Notes: a model not told the origin generated them from the letters alone. 64,000 nucleotides of DNA from Azospirillum sp. OGB3 (GCF_014192915.1 NZ_JACHYN010000008.1:198989-262988), one strand, 5' to 3'; counted from the stretch's first letter, positions 17,841 through 27,171 are shown. Made by a program: numbers and translations.

Positions 17841-18037
17841 ACGGACCCTCCAGAAGGGGACGGTTGCGCCGTCCGCTCAAGTGAAGGGCTCCGACATCGC
17901 GGTCCGTACCAAGTGGACCGCCAGAGGGGCCCGGAGCCAGTCCCGCACAGATGGCCCGGTCATCCCGCCCGCGCAAGACCCGCCCGGTATATTTTCGTAT
18001 GAGTACGGTGAGTTCATCCCCGGTTTCTGAAAAACGA

Positions 18038-18598
18038 TCACAGAAGCATCAGAAAAGCCGGCAGGCCGCCAAGAACCGCTCCCTGGGAGCCGCCCCACAG
18101 AACGTCGCCCTGCTCCACCGACCGGCGCAGAGCCGGGTTGGTGCCGCGCAGCTGGCACAAGGCGAAGATGGCGGCGTTCAGCGGGCCGGCCAGGGCGAAC
18201 CACAGGATCCAGGACGGCATGCCGCCGAGCCACACGGCGGGGGCAAGCATCAGGGCGGTGCGCCCGGTCCAGGACAGGCCGCGGAACAGCAGCGCCTCCC
18301 ATGACCAGACCCCGCGTGGGCCGACCGGGCCGAAGGGCAGGAGATGCTGTCCGACGAGCGTCGCTCCGGCGGTGGCGACGCCGACGACCAGCGCCTGATT
18401 GGTCGGCATGGCCAGCGACCACAGGGCGGTGCTCAGCAGAGTCGCCGGGACGCTCCACAGCAGCAGGCGGGACAGGGCTCCCGTCTGGCGGCTGAGCGCG
18501 CTGAGAAAGAAACTGCCGAGGAGGGAACAGGTGACGGTGAGCAGGACCGCGGCGAACAGCAGATAGTCGATGACGAACTGTTCCGTCAGCATCACCAT
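18038..18598 (-). CDS. hypothetical membrane protein
   Basis: Protein of 186 aa with about five or six predicted membrane helices (FVIDYLLFAAVLLTVTCSLLG, LLWSVPATLLSTALWSLAM, ALVVGVATAGATLVGQHLL, ALMLAPAVWLGGMPSWILWF). It matches no family I can name. I chose ATG 18598 because GGGGGAG lies seven bases upstream. It is flanked by genes of unrelated function. Confidence 0.7.
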   Translation of the reverse strand: MVMLTEQFVIDYLLFAAVLLTVTCSLLGSFFLSALSRQTGALSRLLLWSVPATLLSTALWSLAMPTNQALVVGVATAGATLVGQHLLPFGPVGPRGVWSWEALLFRGLSWTGRTALMLAPAVWLGGMPSWILWFALAGPLNAAIFALCQLRGTNPALRRSVEQGDVLWGGSQGAVLGGLPAFLMLL

Positions 18599-18706
18599 AG
18601 CCGTGCTCCCCCACCGGTTCTTTGTTCGTATTCCCCTCAATTACGGTGGGGCGCGACCGGCTCGGCGTCAATGGAAATCACCCTGATTTTTGCAGGGCTC
18701 GCCTTC

Positions 18707-19621
18707 TCATTCCGTCCGTCTCAGCAGATCGAGAAACCGCTCCAGCACCAGATTGGCCTGCGCGCCTTTCCTGGTGACCGCTTGGAATTCCTGGGCGTAG
18801 TGGAAGCGTTCCGGCAGCAGGGCGCGCATCGCCCCGCGTTCGACCCACTGCCGCGCGTAATGGGTGGGCAGGAAGCCGACGTAGCAGCCGGTCAGGATGA
18901 GGAAGGCCACGCCCTCGCGGTCGGTCGCGGTGGCGGTGGTTGTCAGCGCCCGCTGCACCCCCGCCGCCTCCGGCACCTGCTGCGCCTCGGTCGGTGCGAC
19001 GGCGTCGGCGGCCTCCACCGCGGCGTCGGGCACCGTCTCAGCATCGAACAGCGGGTGGCCGCGCCCGCAATAGAGGCGCGACTCCTCCTGATACAGGGGG
19101 TAGCGGTCCAGGCCGGGCAGGGCGCGCCGCGCCGGGACCACGCCGACCTGCAGCCGTCCGTCGAGCACGCCGCGCTCGATCTCGTTGGGCGGGATCATGC
19201 GGATGTTCACCCGCACCTCCGGCCCCTGTTGCTTGAGACCGCGCAGGGCATTGGTCACCCGCATCTTCGGCATGGTGACGAGGTTGTCGGTGATGCCGAT
19301 GTTCAATTCCCCGCGCAGCCGCCCATGCGCGGCGTTGATCTCGCTGCGGAAGCTCTCCAGACCGGCGAACAGGCGCAGCGCCGCCTCGTAGGCCATGCGC
19401 CCCTCGTCGGTGAGCAGGAAACCCGCCCGCCCGCGCCGGCACAGGCGCAGCCCCAGCCGCCGCTCCAGATCGGCCATGTGCAGGCTGATGGCGGCGCGGC
19501 TGATGTTCAGTTCCACCTCCGCCGCGGAAAAGCCGCCGCACTCCACCACCGTCGTGAAGACGCGCAGCAGGCGCAGGTCGGCGTCGTTGAGGCCACTCAG
19601 GGGGCGGGCGGGCTTGGTCAT
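18707..19621 (-). CDS. bauR: LysR-family regulator, BauR-like
   Basis: Regulator of 304 aa with an N-terminal LysR helix-turn-helix (LRLLRVFTTVVECGGFSAAEVELNISRAAISLHMADLERRLG) shown here in outline only, about residues 14-75, and a periplasmic-binding-like effector domain. It is divergent from an omega-amino acid aminotransferase and mmsA, the same arrangement as bauR and the beta-alanine genes of Pseudomonas. It probably activates them in response to beta-alanine or a related amine. The start at 19621 lacks a visible ribosome site. The symbol is given by context only. Confidence 0.8.
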   Translation of the reverse strand: MTKPARPLSGLNDADLRLLRVFTTVVECGGFSAAEVELNISRAAISLHMADLERRLGLRLCRRGRAGFLLTDEGRMAYEAALRLFAGLESFRSEINAAHGRLRGELNIGITDNLVTMPKMRVTNALRGLKQQGPEVRVNIRMIPPNEIERGVLDGRLQVGVVPARRALPGLDRYPLYQEESRLYCGRGHPLFDAETVPDAAVEAADAVAPTEAQQVPEAAGVQRALTTTATATDREGVAFLILTGCYVGFLPTHYARQWVERGAMRALLPERFHYAQEFQAVTRKGAQANLVLERFLDLLRRTE

Positions 19622-19650
19622 TGATAGGTAAGCGGATGCTTGTGTAAGGT

Positions 19651-19669
19651 TTGAATGGTTTGGATTTAA
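19651..19669. promoter_or_regulatory. candidate LysR-type operator
   Basis: TTGAAT-N7-ATTTAA at 19651-19669 is a near-perfect dyad with the T-N11-A core typical of LysR boxes. It lies in the 125-base divergent gap between the LysR gene and the aminotransferase gene. Confidence 0.45.
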
Positions 19670-19746
19670 CCGCAACCAAGCTTCCGCGCACACTGTTTTC
19701 CGGCGTGGCCCGTCACGCCCACCCGAACCAGCAGGAGTGCCGCCCG

Positions 19747-21108
19747 ATGCCGCCGTTGGACGAGAGCCAGAAAGCCGGAACCGCCCCGACCGCCGGGCTG
19801 ACGCGCGCGGAGCTGGACGCCCACTGGATGCCCTTCACGGCGAACCGCGAGTTCAAGGCGAACCCGCGCCTGATCGCCCGCGCCGAAGGCGCCTGGTACT
19901 GGGACGCCGAAGGGCGGAAAATCTACGACAGCCTGTCCGGCCTGTGGTGCTGCGGCGCCGGGCACGGCCGCCGCGAGATCAGCGAGGCGGTGGCCCGCCA
20001 GATTGGGGAGCTGGACTACAGCCCGGCCTTCCAGTTCGGCCACCCGGCGGCCTTCAAGCTGGCGCACAAGCTGGCCTCGATGACGCCGGCCGGGCTGGAC
20101 CATGTGTTCTTCGTCAATTCCGGGTCGGAGGCGACCGATACGTCGCTGAAGATGGCGCGGGCCTATTGGCGGCTGAAGGGCCAGCCGACCAAGACCAAGC
20201 TGATCGGCCGGTCCAAGGGCTATCACGGCGTCAATTTCGGCGGCATCAGCCTGGGCGGCATCGGCGGCAACCGCAAGCTCTTCGGCTCGGGCGTCGAGGC
20301 CGACCATCTGCCGCACACGCTGCTGCCCCAGAACGCCTTCACCAAGGGTCTGCCGGAGCAGGGCGCCGCATTGGCCGACGCGCTGGAGGAGCTGGTCGCT
20401 CTGCACGACGCCTCCAACATCGCCGCGGTGATCGTGGAGCCGCTGGCTGGATCGGCGGGCGTGCTGCCGCCGCCCAAGGGCTACCTGCAGCGGCTCCGTG
20501 CACTGTGCGACAAGCACGACATCCTGCTGATCTTCGACGAGGTCATCACCGGCTTCGGCCGCATGGGCGCGGCCTTTGGCGCCGACGCCTTCGGCGTGGT
20601 CCCCGACATCATGAACGTCGCCAAGGGCCTGACCAACGGCGCGGTGCCGATGGGCGCGGTTGTTGCCAGCCATGAGATCTACCAGACCTTCATGGACAAC
20701 GGCGGCGCCAACTACATGGTCGAGTTCCCGCACGGCTACACCTATTCAGCCCATCCCGTGGCCTGCGCCGCCGGACTCGCCGCGCTGGAGCTGTTCGAGC
20801 GGGACCGGCTGGCCGAGAAGGCGGCGGCGCTCGCCCCGCATTTCGAGACGGTGCTGCACGGGTTGAAGGGGCTGAAACACGTCACCGACATCCGCAACTA
20901 CGGGCTTGCCGGCGCGGTGCAGATCGCGGCCCTGCCGGGCGAGCCGGCCCGCCGCCCCTACGAGATCGCCATGCATTGCTGGAAGGCGGGCTTCTACGTC
21001 CGCTTCGGCGGCGACACGCTGCAGTTCGGCCCGCATTTCATCAGCGAGCGCGAGGACCTCGACCGGCTGATGAACGCCGTTTCCGACGCCATCCAGGCGA
21101 CCGCTTGA
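19747..21108 (+). CDS. bauA: beta-alanine/omega-amino acid--pyruvate aminotransferase
   Basis: Class III PLP aminotransferase of 453 aa. Visible motifs are the N-terminal HWMPFTANREFKANPR typical of omega-amino acid:pyruvate transaminases, FVNSGSEATDTSLKMAR, IFDEVITGFGRMG, and the PLP lysine in NVAKGLTNGAVPMG. It should move the amino group of beta-alanine (or similar omega-amines) to pyruvate, giving malonate semialdehyde and alanine. Sixteen bases downstream begins mmsA, whose product can take malonate semialdehyde. The start at 19747 follows GGAG; upstream ATG/GTG codons give a non-homologous extension. Confidence 0.9.
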   Translation: MPPLDESQKAGTAPTAGLTRAELDAHWMPFTANREFKANPRLIARAEGAWYWDAEGRKIYDSLSGLWCCGAGHGRREISEAVARQIGELDYSPAFQFGHPAAFKLAHKLASMTPAGLDHVFFVNSGSEATDTSLKMARAYWRLKGQPTKTKLIGRSKGYHGVNFGGISLGGIGGNRKLFGSGVEADHLPHTLLPQNAFTKGLPEQGAALADALEELVALHDASNIAAVIVEPLAGSAGVLPPPKGYLQRLRALCDKHDILLIFDEVITGFGRMGAAFGADAFGVVPDIMNVAKGLTNGAVPMGAVVASHEIYQTFMDNGGANYMVEFPHGYTYSAHPVACAAGLAALELFERDRLAEKAAALAPHFETVLHGLKGLKHVTDIRNYGLAGAVQIAALPGEPARRPYEIAMHCWKAGFYVRFGGDTLQFGPHFISEREDLDRLMNAVSDAIQATA

Positions 21109-21124
21109 GGAGGATGGGAAAGCA

Positions 21125-22624
21125 ATGACCCTCGTTCCGCACCTCATCGGTGGCGTGGCCGACGCCCCCGCCGACAGCCGCACCGCCGACATCATGAATC
21201 CGGCGACGGGCGAAACCGTGGGCCGCGTCCCGCTCGCCAGCCGCGCCACCATGGAATCGGCCATCGCCGCGGCTGAGGCCGCCTTCCCGGCGTGGCGGGC
21301 GACGCCGCCGGGCAAGCGGGCGCGGGTGATGTTCCGCTTCCGCCAACTGCTGGAGGACAACGCCGACCGCATCTGTGCGGCGATCACGCGGGAGCACGGC
21401 AAGACTCTGGAGGACGCCCGCGGCGAGTTGACCCGCGGCATCGAGAATGTCGAATACGCCTGTGGCATCGCCGACCTGCTGAAGGGCGAGCATTCCAAGA
21501 ATGTCGGGCCGGGCATCGACAGCTGGTCGGAGTTCCAGCCGCTGGGCGTCGTGGCGGGCATCACCCCTTTCAACTTCCCGGCCATGGTCCCGCTGTGGAT
21601 GTTCCCGGTCGCCGTGGCCTGCGGCAACAGCTTCATCCTGAAGCCGTCGGAGCGCGACCCCAGCGCCTCCCTGCTCGTCGCGCAGTTTGCGCAGGAAGCC
21701 GGTCTGCCGCCGGGCGTGCTGAACGTCGTCCACGGCGATAAGGAGGCGGTGGACACGCTGCTGACCGACCCGCGCGTCCAGGCGGTCAGCTTCGTCGGCT
21801 CCACACCCGTCGCCGAGCATGTCTACGCCACTGGCACCGCCCACGGGAAACGGGTGCAGGCGCTGGGCGGAGCCAAAAACCACGCCATCGTCATGCCCGA
21901 CGCCGACCTCGACAACGCGGTCAGCGCCATCATGGGGGCGGCCTACGGCTCCTGCGGGGAGCGCTGCATGGCAATCTCCGTGGTCGTCGCGGTGGGCGAC
22001 GCGACCGCCGACCGCGTGGTGGCGATGCTGGCGGAGCAGGTGCGCGGCCTGAAGGTCGGGGCGGGGACCGGCAGCGGTTGCGACATGGGTCCCCTGGTCA
22101 CCCGCGCCCATTTCGAGAAGGTAAAGGGCTTTGTCGACCAGGGCGTCGCCGAAGGGGCGGAACTGGTGGTTGACGGCCGCGGGCTGGTGGTGCCGGGGCA
22201 TGAGGGCGGCTTTTTCCTCGGCGGCTGCCTGTTCGACCGGGTGACACCGGACATGAGTGTCTACCGGGAGGAAATCTTCGGCCCGGTCCTCTGCGTCGTT
22301 CGCGTGAAAACGATGCAGGAGGGCATGGACCTGATCGACGCCCACGAGTACGGCAACGGCACCTGCCTGTTCACCCGAGACGGCGAGGCCGCGCGCTACT
22401 TCACCGACGTGATCAAGGTCGGCATGGTCGGCGTCAATGTGCCGCTGCCGGTGCCGGTGTCCTACCACAGCTTCGGCGGCTGGAAGCGGTCGCTGTTCGG
22501 CGATCTGGCGGCCTACGGGCCGGACGGCGTGCGCTTCTACACCCGGCGCAAGACGATCACCCAGCGCTGGCCGGCCGGCGGCGTGCGCGAGGGCGCGCAG
22601 TTCTCCTTCCCGTCGATGAAGTGA
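21125..22624 (+). CDS. mmsA: (methyl)malonate-semialdehyde dehydrogenase, CoA-acylating
   Basis: Aldehyde dehydrogenase of 499 aa. ITPFNFPAMVPLWMFPVA, FVGSTPVAEHVY and the catalytic cysteine in CGERCMAIS identify the MmsA type, which uses NAD and CoA to give acetyl-CoA from malonate semialdehyde or propionyl-CoA from methylmalonate semialdehyde. It follows the aminotransferase by 16 bases with GAGGAGG as ribosome site, so here the beta-alanine route is the likely use. The valine branch gene mmsB is elsewhere in the window (56015), and this enzyme could serve both. Confidence 0.93.
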   Translation: MTLVPHLIGGVADAPADSRTADIMNPATGETVGRVPLASRATMESAIAAAEAAFPAWRATPPGKRARVMFRFRQLLEDNADRICAAITREHGKTLEDARGELTRGIENVEYACGIADLLKGEHSKNVGPGIDSWSEFQPLGVVAGITPFNFPAMVPLWMFPVAVACGNSFILKPSERDPSASLLVAQFAQEAGLPPGVLNVVHGDKEAVDTLLTDPRVQAVSFVGSTPVAEHVYATGTAHGKRVQALGGAKNHAIVMPDADLDNAVSAIMGAAYGSCGERCMAISVVVAVGDATADRVVAMLAEQVRGLKVGAGTGSGCDMGPLVTRAHFEKVKGFVDQGVAEGAELVVDGRGLVVPGHEGGFFLGGCLFDRVTPDMSVYREEIFGPVLCVVRVKTMQEGMDLIDAHEYGNGTCLFTRDGEAARYFTDVIKVGMVGVNVPLPVPVSYHSFGGWKRSLFGDLAAYGPDGVRFYTRRKTITQRWPAGGVREGAQFSFPSMK

Positions 22625-22637
22625 AGGACGCGTGTTT

Positions 22638-22823
22638 CCCCTCTCCCCTCTGGGGAGAGGGTTAGGGTGAGGGGGTTGCGCTTGTGCCGAACGCTCCGCC
22701 ATGCGCAACCCCCTCACCGGCTCTCAGCGGATGCCCATAGGCATCCGCCTGACGCCGTCAGCGCTGGCCTTCCGCCAGCGCGAGAGGCCCTTCGGGCCAC
22801 CCTCTCCCCGGAGGGGAGAGGGC
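22638..22823. repeat. dispersed palindromic repeat, copy R3
   Basis: Opens CCCTCTCCCCTCTGGGGAGAGGG, then GGTGAGGGGGTTGCG; closes CCACCCTCTCCCCGGAGGGGAGAGGG. The interior has more hairpins, including GATGCCCATAGGCATC. It fills the gap between the convergent mmsA and GntR genes. Confidence 0.8.
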
Positions 22824-22831
22824 TGAAGAGG

Positions 22832-23590
22832 CTACATCAGCGGCAGACCGTCCTTGAACGCGGCCTTCACGTCGGCGCCGCGCACCTCGGCCAGCCGCAG
22901 CCAGTCGAGGAAATCGCCGTGCCGCTCGACATGGGCGGCCAGACCCAGCGTGTGCTCGCGCGCCAGACGCTCCGCCAATTCGCCGTCACGCCGTTCCAGC
23001 GCCCGGATGATGTCGCGGTGCTCGTGCATCGACTGTTCGGCCCGGTTGTCCTGCCGGATCGACAGCTTGCGGATGGCCCGCATGTGGATGAACAGGTTGT
23101 CGGTCAGCGTCTCCAGGATGCGCGCCCGGCTGAGCCGGATGATCGCCTTGTGGAACTCGATGTTGGCGTCGGAATACTCCTGGATGTTGTCGGACGGGGC
23201 CTGCTCCTCGAAGCTGCGGAAGATGTCCCACAGCGTGCTGATGTCCTCGGCGGTGGCGCGTTCGGCGGCGAGGCGGGTCGCCATGCTTTCCAGTGCCGCC
23301 CAGGCGATGATCATCTCGATGATCTCGGTCTTGGTCTTGCGGACGATGTAGATCCCCCGCCGCGGCTCCAGCCGCACCAGACCCTCCTGCTCCAGCAGGG
23401 TCAGGGCTTCGCGGATCGGCGTGCGGCTGACGCCCAGCAGGCCGCTGAGCTGGCGCTCGTCCAGCCGGACGTCGCCGGGGTGGTCGTAGATGTCCATCTG
23501 GATGATGGCCTGCTTCAGCCGTCGGTAAACCTGGTTGCGGAAGGTGGCTCCGGAATCCAGCGGCTGGACGGTCAATTCGGGTGGCGGCAT
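22832..23590 (-). CDS. GntR-family regulator, FadR/FCD type
   Basis: Protein of 252 aa: winged helix in the first 85 residues (FRNQVYRRLKQAIIQ, LSGLLGVSRTPIREALTLLEQEGLV) and an all-helical FCD ligand domain after it, with the metal-binding asparagine/histidine pattern (DANIEFHKAI, HEHRDIIRALERRD). FCD regulators usually sense carboxylates. It starts 36 bases after the CBS-BON gene ends, on the same strand, so the two are probably one operon. A TNGT-N2-ACNA site, the usual FadR-type half-site pair, lies upstream of that operon at 24373. Confidence 0.88.
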   Translation of the reverse strand: MPPPELTVQPLDSGATFRNQVYRRLKQAIIQMDIYDHPGDVRLDERQLSGLLGVSRTPIREALTLLEQEGLVRLEPRRGIYIVRKTKTEIIEMIIAWAALESMATRLAAERATAEDISTLWDIFRSFEEQAPSDNIQEYSDANIEFHKAIIRLSRARILETLTDNLFIHMRAIRKLSIRQDNRAEQSMHEHRDIIRALERRDGELAERLAREHTLGLAAHVERHGDFLDWLRLAEVRGADVKAAFKDGLPLM

Positions 23591-23626
23591 CGGGCTGCTC
23601 CTTCGATGGGGCGGACGGCCGGGAAA

Positions 23627-24313
23627 TCACCCGACGAAGCGGTTCCGGTTGAGATGCTCCTCCACGCGCTTCACACCGCTGATGCCGCTCGCCGCGGTGT
23701 GCAGGGCGCGGCGCTGCTCCTCGCTGTCGACCATGCCCCAGAGCTGCACGACCCCGTCGTTGACGACGATGTTGATCCGATCGAGGTCCACCCAGGACTG
23801 TCCGTCCAACGCCTCCAGCAGCGCGGCGCGGATCGCCTCGTCGCCGGACGCGCCGAAGCCGGTCCCGCCGCGCCGGTTGCGAAGCAGCCCGTGCAGCAGG
23901 TTGGCCCGGCTGATGATTCCGACCGGACGCCCGTCGACCAGGACGGGGGCGCGTTTGATCCGCTTGTCCTCCATCAGGTCGGCGATCTCGGCGATCTCCG
24001 TGTCGGGCGCGACGGCCTGGACCGGGCGCGACATGACGTCGCGCGCGCGGCGTCCATGGGTCTTCAGGAAGTCGGCGGCCTGCACGTTGCGGCCCACCAG
24101 CATCTCCAGCCAGCGGGCGCGCGGACGGTCGGTTCCCGTCTCCACCCGGCGCAGAAGGTCCCCCTCGCTGATGATGCCGACCGCGCGGCCGTCCTGGTCC
24201 ACCACCGGCAAGCCGCTGATCCGATGGGTCAAAAGCAGTTCCGCGATGTCCGGCACGGGGGTGTCCAGCGACACCGTGATGACCGGCGATGTCATGACAT
24301 CCTTCGCTTGCAT
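23627..24313 (-). CDS. CBS-pair and BON domain protein
   Basis: Protein of 228 aa: two CBS domains (DVMTSPVITVSLDTPV to EGDLLRR, and DVMSRPVQAVAPDT to RANLLHGLL) followed by a BON domain (about 158-225, NIVVNDGVVQLWGMVDS). CBS pairs bind adenosyl ligands and BON domains bind surfaces or lipids, so this is probably an energy or redox-responsive accessory protein. There is no signal peptide. GGGAGG stands eight bases before the ATG. It is the first gene of a two-gene unit with the GntR regulator. Confidence 0.88.
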   Translation of the reverse strand: MQAKDVMTSPVITVSLDTPVPDIAELLLTHRISGLPVVDQDGRAVGIISEGDLLRRVETGTDRPRARWLEMLVGRNVQAADFLKTHGRRARDVMSRPVQAVAPDTEIAEIADLMEDKRIKRAPVLVDGRPVGIISRANLLHGLLRNRRGGTGFGASGDEAIRAALLEALDGQSWVDLDRINIVVNDGVVQLWGMVDSEEQRRALHTAASGISGVKRVEEHLNRNRFVG

Positions 24314-24372
24314 CTCGACGTTCCTCCCTGAACTGGCGGTGCGGAGCCTGTGTCCGGCTCCTGCTGCGTATC

Positions 24373-24382
24373 TGGTATACGA
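24373..24382. promoter_or_regulatory. FadR-type GntR operator candidate
   Basis: TGGTATACGA fits TNGT-N2-ACNA, the general site of FCD-type GntR proteins. It lies 60 bases upstream of the CBS-BON start, the gene co-oriented with a GntR regulator. Confidence 0.5.
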
Positions 24383-24474
24383 AATGATATGTTTCTTATC
24401 CCTTGCTCCCCAACGGACTTTGCGCCATTCCTGCCGCAGCGCAGCATAGGTGTGGTCAGAGTCCGGAGTTCCCG

Positions 24475-24663
24475 ATGTTGGAGAGTCTTGCCGTCGTGTT
24501 CGCCCTGGCCGGGTTGGCCGCCGTGGTGACCGAGATTTTGCGGAACGATCCGGGCCTCATCTCCGAGATCACCACCGACGTGCGCGCCATGGCCCTGCCG
24601 GGCCGTTTCCGGGCGGTGCGGGGCGACCGCTGCCGCGAGCCCCGTCGCCCGTCCTCCTGCTGA
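24475..24663 (+). CDS. small membrane protein, hypothetical
   Basis: A 62-aa reading frame with a single hydrophobic helix at the N-terminus (LESLAVVFALAGLAAVVTEIL) and a basic tail. GGAG lies seven bases before the ATG at 24475. It ends eight bases before the convergent terC-like gene stops. No family is recognised. It could be a genuine small membrane protein; the basic tail looks less conserved in character. Confidence 0.45.
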   Translation: MLESLAVVFALAGLAAVVTEILRNDPGLISEITTDVRAMALPGRFRAVRGDRCREPRRPSSC

Positions 24664-24670
24664 CGGCTTC

Positions 24671-25375
24671 TCAGGCCGGATCGGTCTCCACCACGGCGCG
24701 GCGGCGGTTGATGCTGCGGGCCATCAGGAAACCGGCCATCATCACCCCCAACGCCGCGACGAAGGGCGCCGTCCCGGTCAGCACCGGAAGGCTTTCCGTC
24801 ACGTGGGAATGGATGCTCGGGTCGGTGAGGATGACCTCCGCCGCGATGTAGCCGAGCAGCCCGGCGCCGGCATAGACCAGGGCCGGCAACCGTTCGATGG
24901 CTTTCAGGATCAGGGTGCTGCCGAAGACGATCAGCGGAATGCTGATGGCCAGCCCGAGGATCAGCAGGACCGTGTTGCCGTGCGAGGCGGCGGCGATGGC
25001 GATGACGTTGTCCAGACTCATCACCGCGTCGGCGATGACGATGGTGCGGACCACCCCCCACAGACCGGCGGAGGTTCCGGAGTGCGCCGCCTGCTCCTCC
25101 TCCTCGGTGGGCAGCATCAGCTTGATGGCGATCCAGAACAGCAGCACCCCGCCGATGATCTTCAGGTACGGGATGGCCAGCAGATAGGCGATGATGACGG
25201 CGAACAGCACGCGCAGCACGATGGCCGCCGCGGTGCCGAGGAAGACGCCGATCTTCTGCTGCTTCGGCGGAAGCGAGCGGCAGGCCAGCGCGATGACCAG
25301 CGCGTTGTCGCCGCTCAGCAGAATGTCGATCCAGATGATCTGGAGCAGAGCGATCATGAAATCGGACGTGTCCAT
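24671..25375 (-). CDS. TerC-family membrane protein
   Basis: Integral membrane protein of 234 aa with seven or so helices and the two acidic motifs of the TerC family: DILLSGDNALVIALA near the N-terminus and IVIADAVMSLDNVIAIA in the middle. Family members export or handle manganese and other divalent metals, or bind to tellurite-resistance complexes. There is no yybP-ykoY riboswitch fold visible in the short 97-base upstream gap, so manganese control cannot be claimed. Confidence 0.9.
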   Translation of the reverse strand: MDTSDFMIALLQIIWIDILLSGDNALVIALACRSLPPKQQKIGVFLGTAAAIVLRVLFAVIIAYLLAIPYLKIIGGVLLFWIAIKLMLPTEEEEQAAHSGTSAGLWGVVRTIVIADAVMSLDNVIAIAAASHGNTVLLILGLAISIPLIVFGSTLILKAIERLPALVYAGAGLLGYIAAEVILTDPSIHSHVTESLPVLTGTAPFVAALGVMMAGFLMARSINRRRAVVETDPA

Positions 25376-25406
25376 CGTCCCGAACCCCCCGATGTGAGAA
25401 GAAATC

Positions 25407-25443
25407 CCCCCGCCGGTCGTCCCGTCCCGGAGGCCGGCGGGGG
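25407..25443 (-). terminator. terminator after tctA
   Basis: A 10-bp perfect stem (CCCCCGCCGG at 25407-25416 with CCGGCGGGGG at 25434-25443) lies 30 bases past the tctA stop on the minus strand. The following minus-strand sequence is T-rich (GGATTTCTTCT). Confidence 0.6.
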
Positions 25444-25472
25444 AGTGGGTGGAGCTGGTTTGCAGGGATGCC

Positions 25473-26999
25473 CTATTTCACGGGGAGGACCTGGGTCCCG
25501 CCATCCTGCCGGGACTGGCGCTTGCGCAGCAGGGCGGAGATCACCGGCCAGAACAGCATGACCAGCGCCAGCGTGACGATGCTGCCGACCAGCGGGTTGG
25601 ACCAGAAGATCGCCAGATCGCCCTGCGACACCAGCATGGCCTGCCGGAAGGAGCTTTCCGCCATGTCGCCCAGCACCAGGGCCAGCACCAGCGGGGCCAG
25701 CGGGTAGGACAGCTTCTTAAAGACGTAGCCGACGACGCCGAACACCAGCATCATGACGATGTCGAGGAAGGCGTTGTGCACGGTGTAGGCGCCGACCGCG
25801 CAGATCACCACGATGACGGGTGCGATGATGCTGAAGGGGATGCGCAGGATCGAGGCGAAGACCGGAACCGTGGTCAGCACCACGATCAGCCCGGCGATGT
25901 TGCCCAGATACATGCTGGCGATCAGGCCCCAGACGAACTCCTTCTGCTCGACGAACAGCAGCGGGCCGGGCTGGAGCCCCCAGATCAGCAGGCCGCCCAG
26001 CAGCACCGCCGCGGTGGGCGAGCCGGGGATGCCCAGGGTCAGCATGGGCAGAAGCGCGCTGGTGCCGGCGGCGTGGGCCGCGGTTTCCGGAGCGACCACG
26101 CCCTCGATCTCGCCGTTGCCGAAATTCTGGCGGTTCTTGGAGAAGCGCTTGGCGAGGCCGTAGCTCATGAAGGAGGCGGGGGTGGCGCCGCCGGGCGTGA
26201 TGCCCATCCAGCAGCCGACGATGGAGCCGCGGATAGCGGTCACCCAGTAGCGGGGCAAGCTCTTCCAGGTCTCCCAGACGACCTTGGCGTTGATCTTCGC
26301 GCTCTTGCCCTTGAAGGCCAGCCCCTCCTCCATGGTCAGGAGGATTTCACCGATGCCGAACAGGCCGATGACCGCGATCAGGAAGTCGAAGCCGCGCAGC
26401 AGTTCCACCGACCCGAAGGTCATGCGCAACTCGCCGGTCACGCTGTCCAGCCCGACTGCGGCCAGCGCGAAGCCCAGCATCATGGCGCACAGCACCTTGA
26501 AGGGGGATTCGCTGCCCATGCCGACAAAGCTGCAGAATGTCAGGAGCTGGACCGCGAAGAACTCCGCCGGGCCGAAGCGCAGGGCGAAGCCGGCGATCAC
26601 CGGGGCCAGGAAGGTGATGAGCAGGACCGCCACGAACGCCCCGAAGAAAGACGAGGTGAAGGCCGCCGTCAACGCTTCGCCCGCATGGCCCTTCTGCGCC
26701 ATAGGGTGCCCGTCGAAGGTGGTCGCCACCGACCATGGTTCGCCCGGTATGTTGAACAGGACCGAGGTGATGGCCCCGCCGAACAGCGCTCCCCAGTAGA
26801 TGCAGGAGAGCATGATGATGGCGGAGGTCGGCGACATGCTGAAGGTCAGGGGCAGCAGGATTGCCACCCCGTTCGCCCCGCCCAGCCCCGGCAGCACGCC
26901 GATCAGGACGCCCAGCGTGATGCCGATGAACATGTAGGCGATGTTCATGGGGTCGGCGAGCACGCCGAACCCCTCTATGAGTGACCCGAGCGCTTCCAA
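25473..26999 (-). CDS. tctA: TctA permease of tripartite tricarboxylate transporter
   Basis: Large membrane subunit of 508 aa with about 12 helices. TctA signatures are present: GVLIGVLPGLGGANGVAILLP near residue 35, ITSVLFNIPGEPWSVATTFDG, and SMLPMLTLGIPGSPTAAVLLGGL-like text in the second half. I chose TTG 26999 with GGGAGGG six bases upstream, because the family begins MEALGxLxxGF; the ATG seven codons earlier would include the ribosome site in the protein. It works with TctB and the periplasmic TctC as a sodium- or proton-driven carboxylate importer. Confidence 0.9.
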   Translation of the reverse strand: MEALGSLIEGFGVLADPMNIAYMFIGITLGVLIGVLPGLGGANGVAILLPLTFSMSPTSAIIMLSCIYWGALFGGAITSVLFNIPGEPWSVATTFDGHPMAQKGHAGEALTAAFTSSFFGAFVAVLLITFLAPVIAGFALRFGPAEFFAVQLLTFCSFVGMGSESPFKVLCAMMLGFALAAVGLDSVTGELRMTFGSVELLRGFDFLIAVIGLFGIGEILLTMEEGLAFKGKSAKINAKVVWETWKSLPRYWVTAIRGSIVGCWMGITPGGATPASFMSYGLAKRFSKNRQNFGNGEIEGVVAPETAAHAAGTSALLPMLTLGIPGSPTAAVLLGGLLIWGLQPGPLLFVEQKEFVWGLIASMYLGNIAGLIVVLTTVPVFASILRIPFSIIAPVIVVICAVGAYTVHNAFLDIVMMLVFGVVGYVFKKLSYPLAPLVLALVLGDMAESSFRQAMLVSQGDLAIFWSNPLVGSIVTLALVMLFWPVISALLRKRQSRQDGGTQVLPVK

Positions 27000-27171
27000 G
27001 TTTCCCTCCCTTTCCGGCATCCGCGCCCGTTCCGTTTGGAAGGTCGCGTCTTGAGCGCGCAGGACGGGGTTCGTCCCCGCCGCATGGGCTGGTTCGTCGC
27101 GGATGCCCGCCGCTGCTTCGGTGTGCGCGGCCGTTCCCGCGGCCGCCCCGACTTTTAAAAAACTGGACTCG

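Noticed and set aside
25376..25472. yybP-ykoY manganese riboswitch in front of the TerC-type gene
   Set aside because: The gap is only 97 bases, is filled largely by the tctA terminator hairpin, and shows no riboswitch core.
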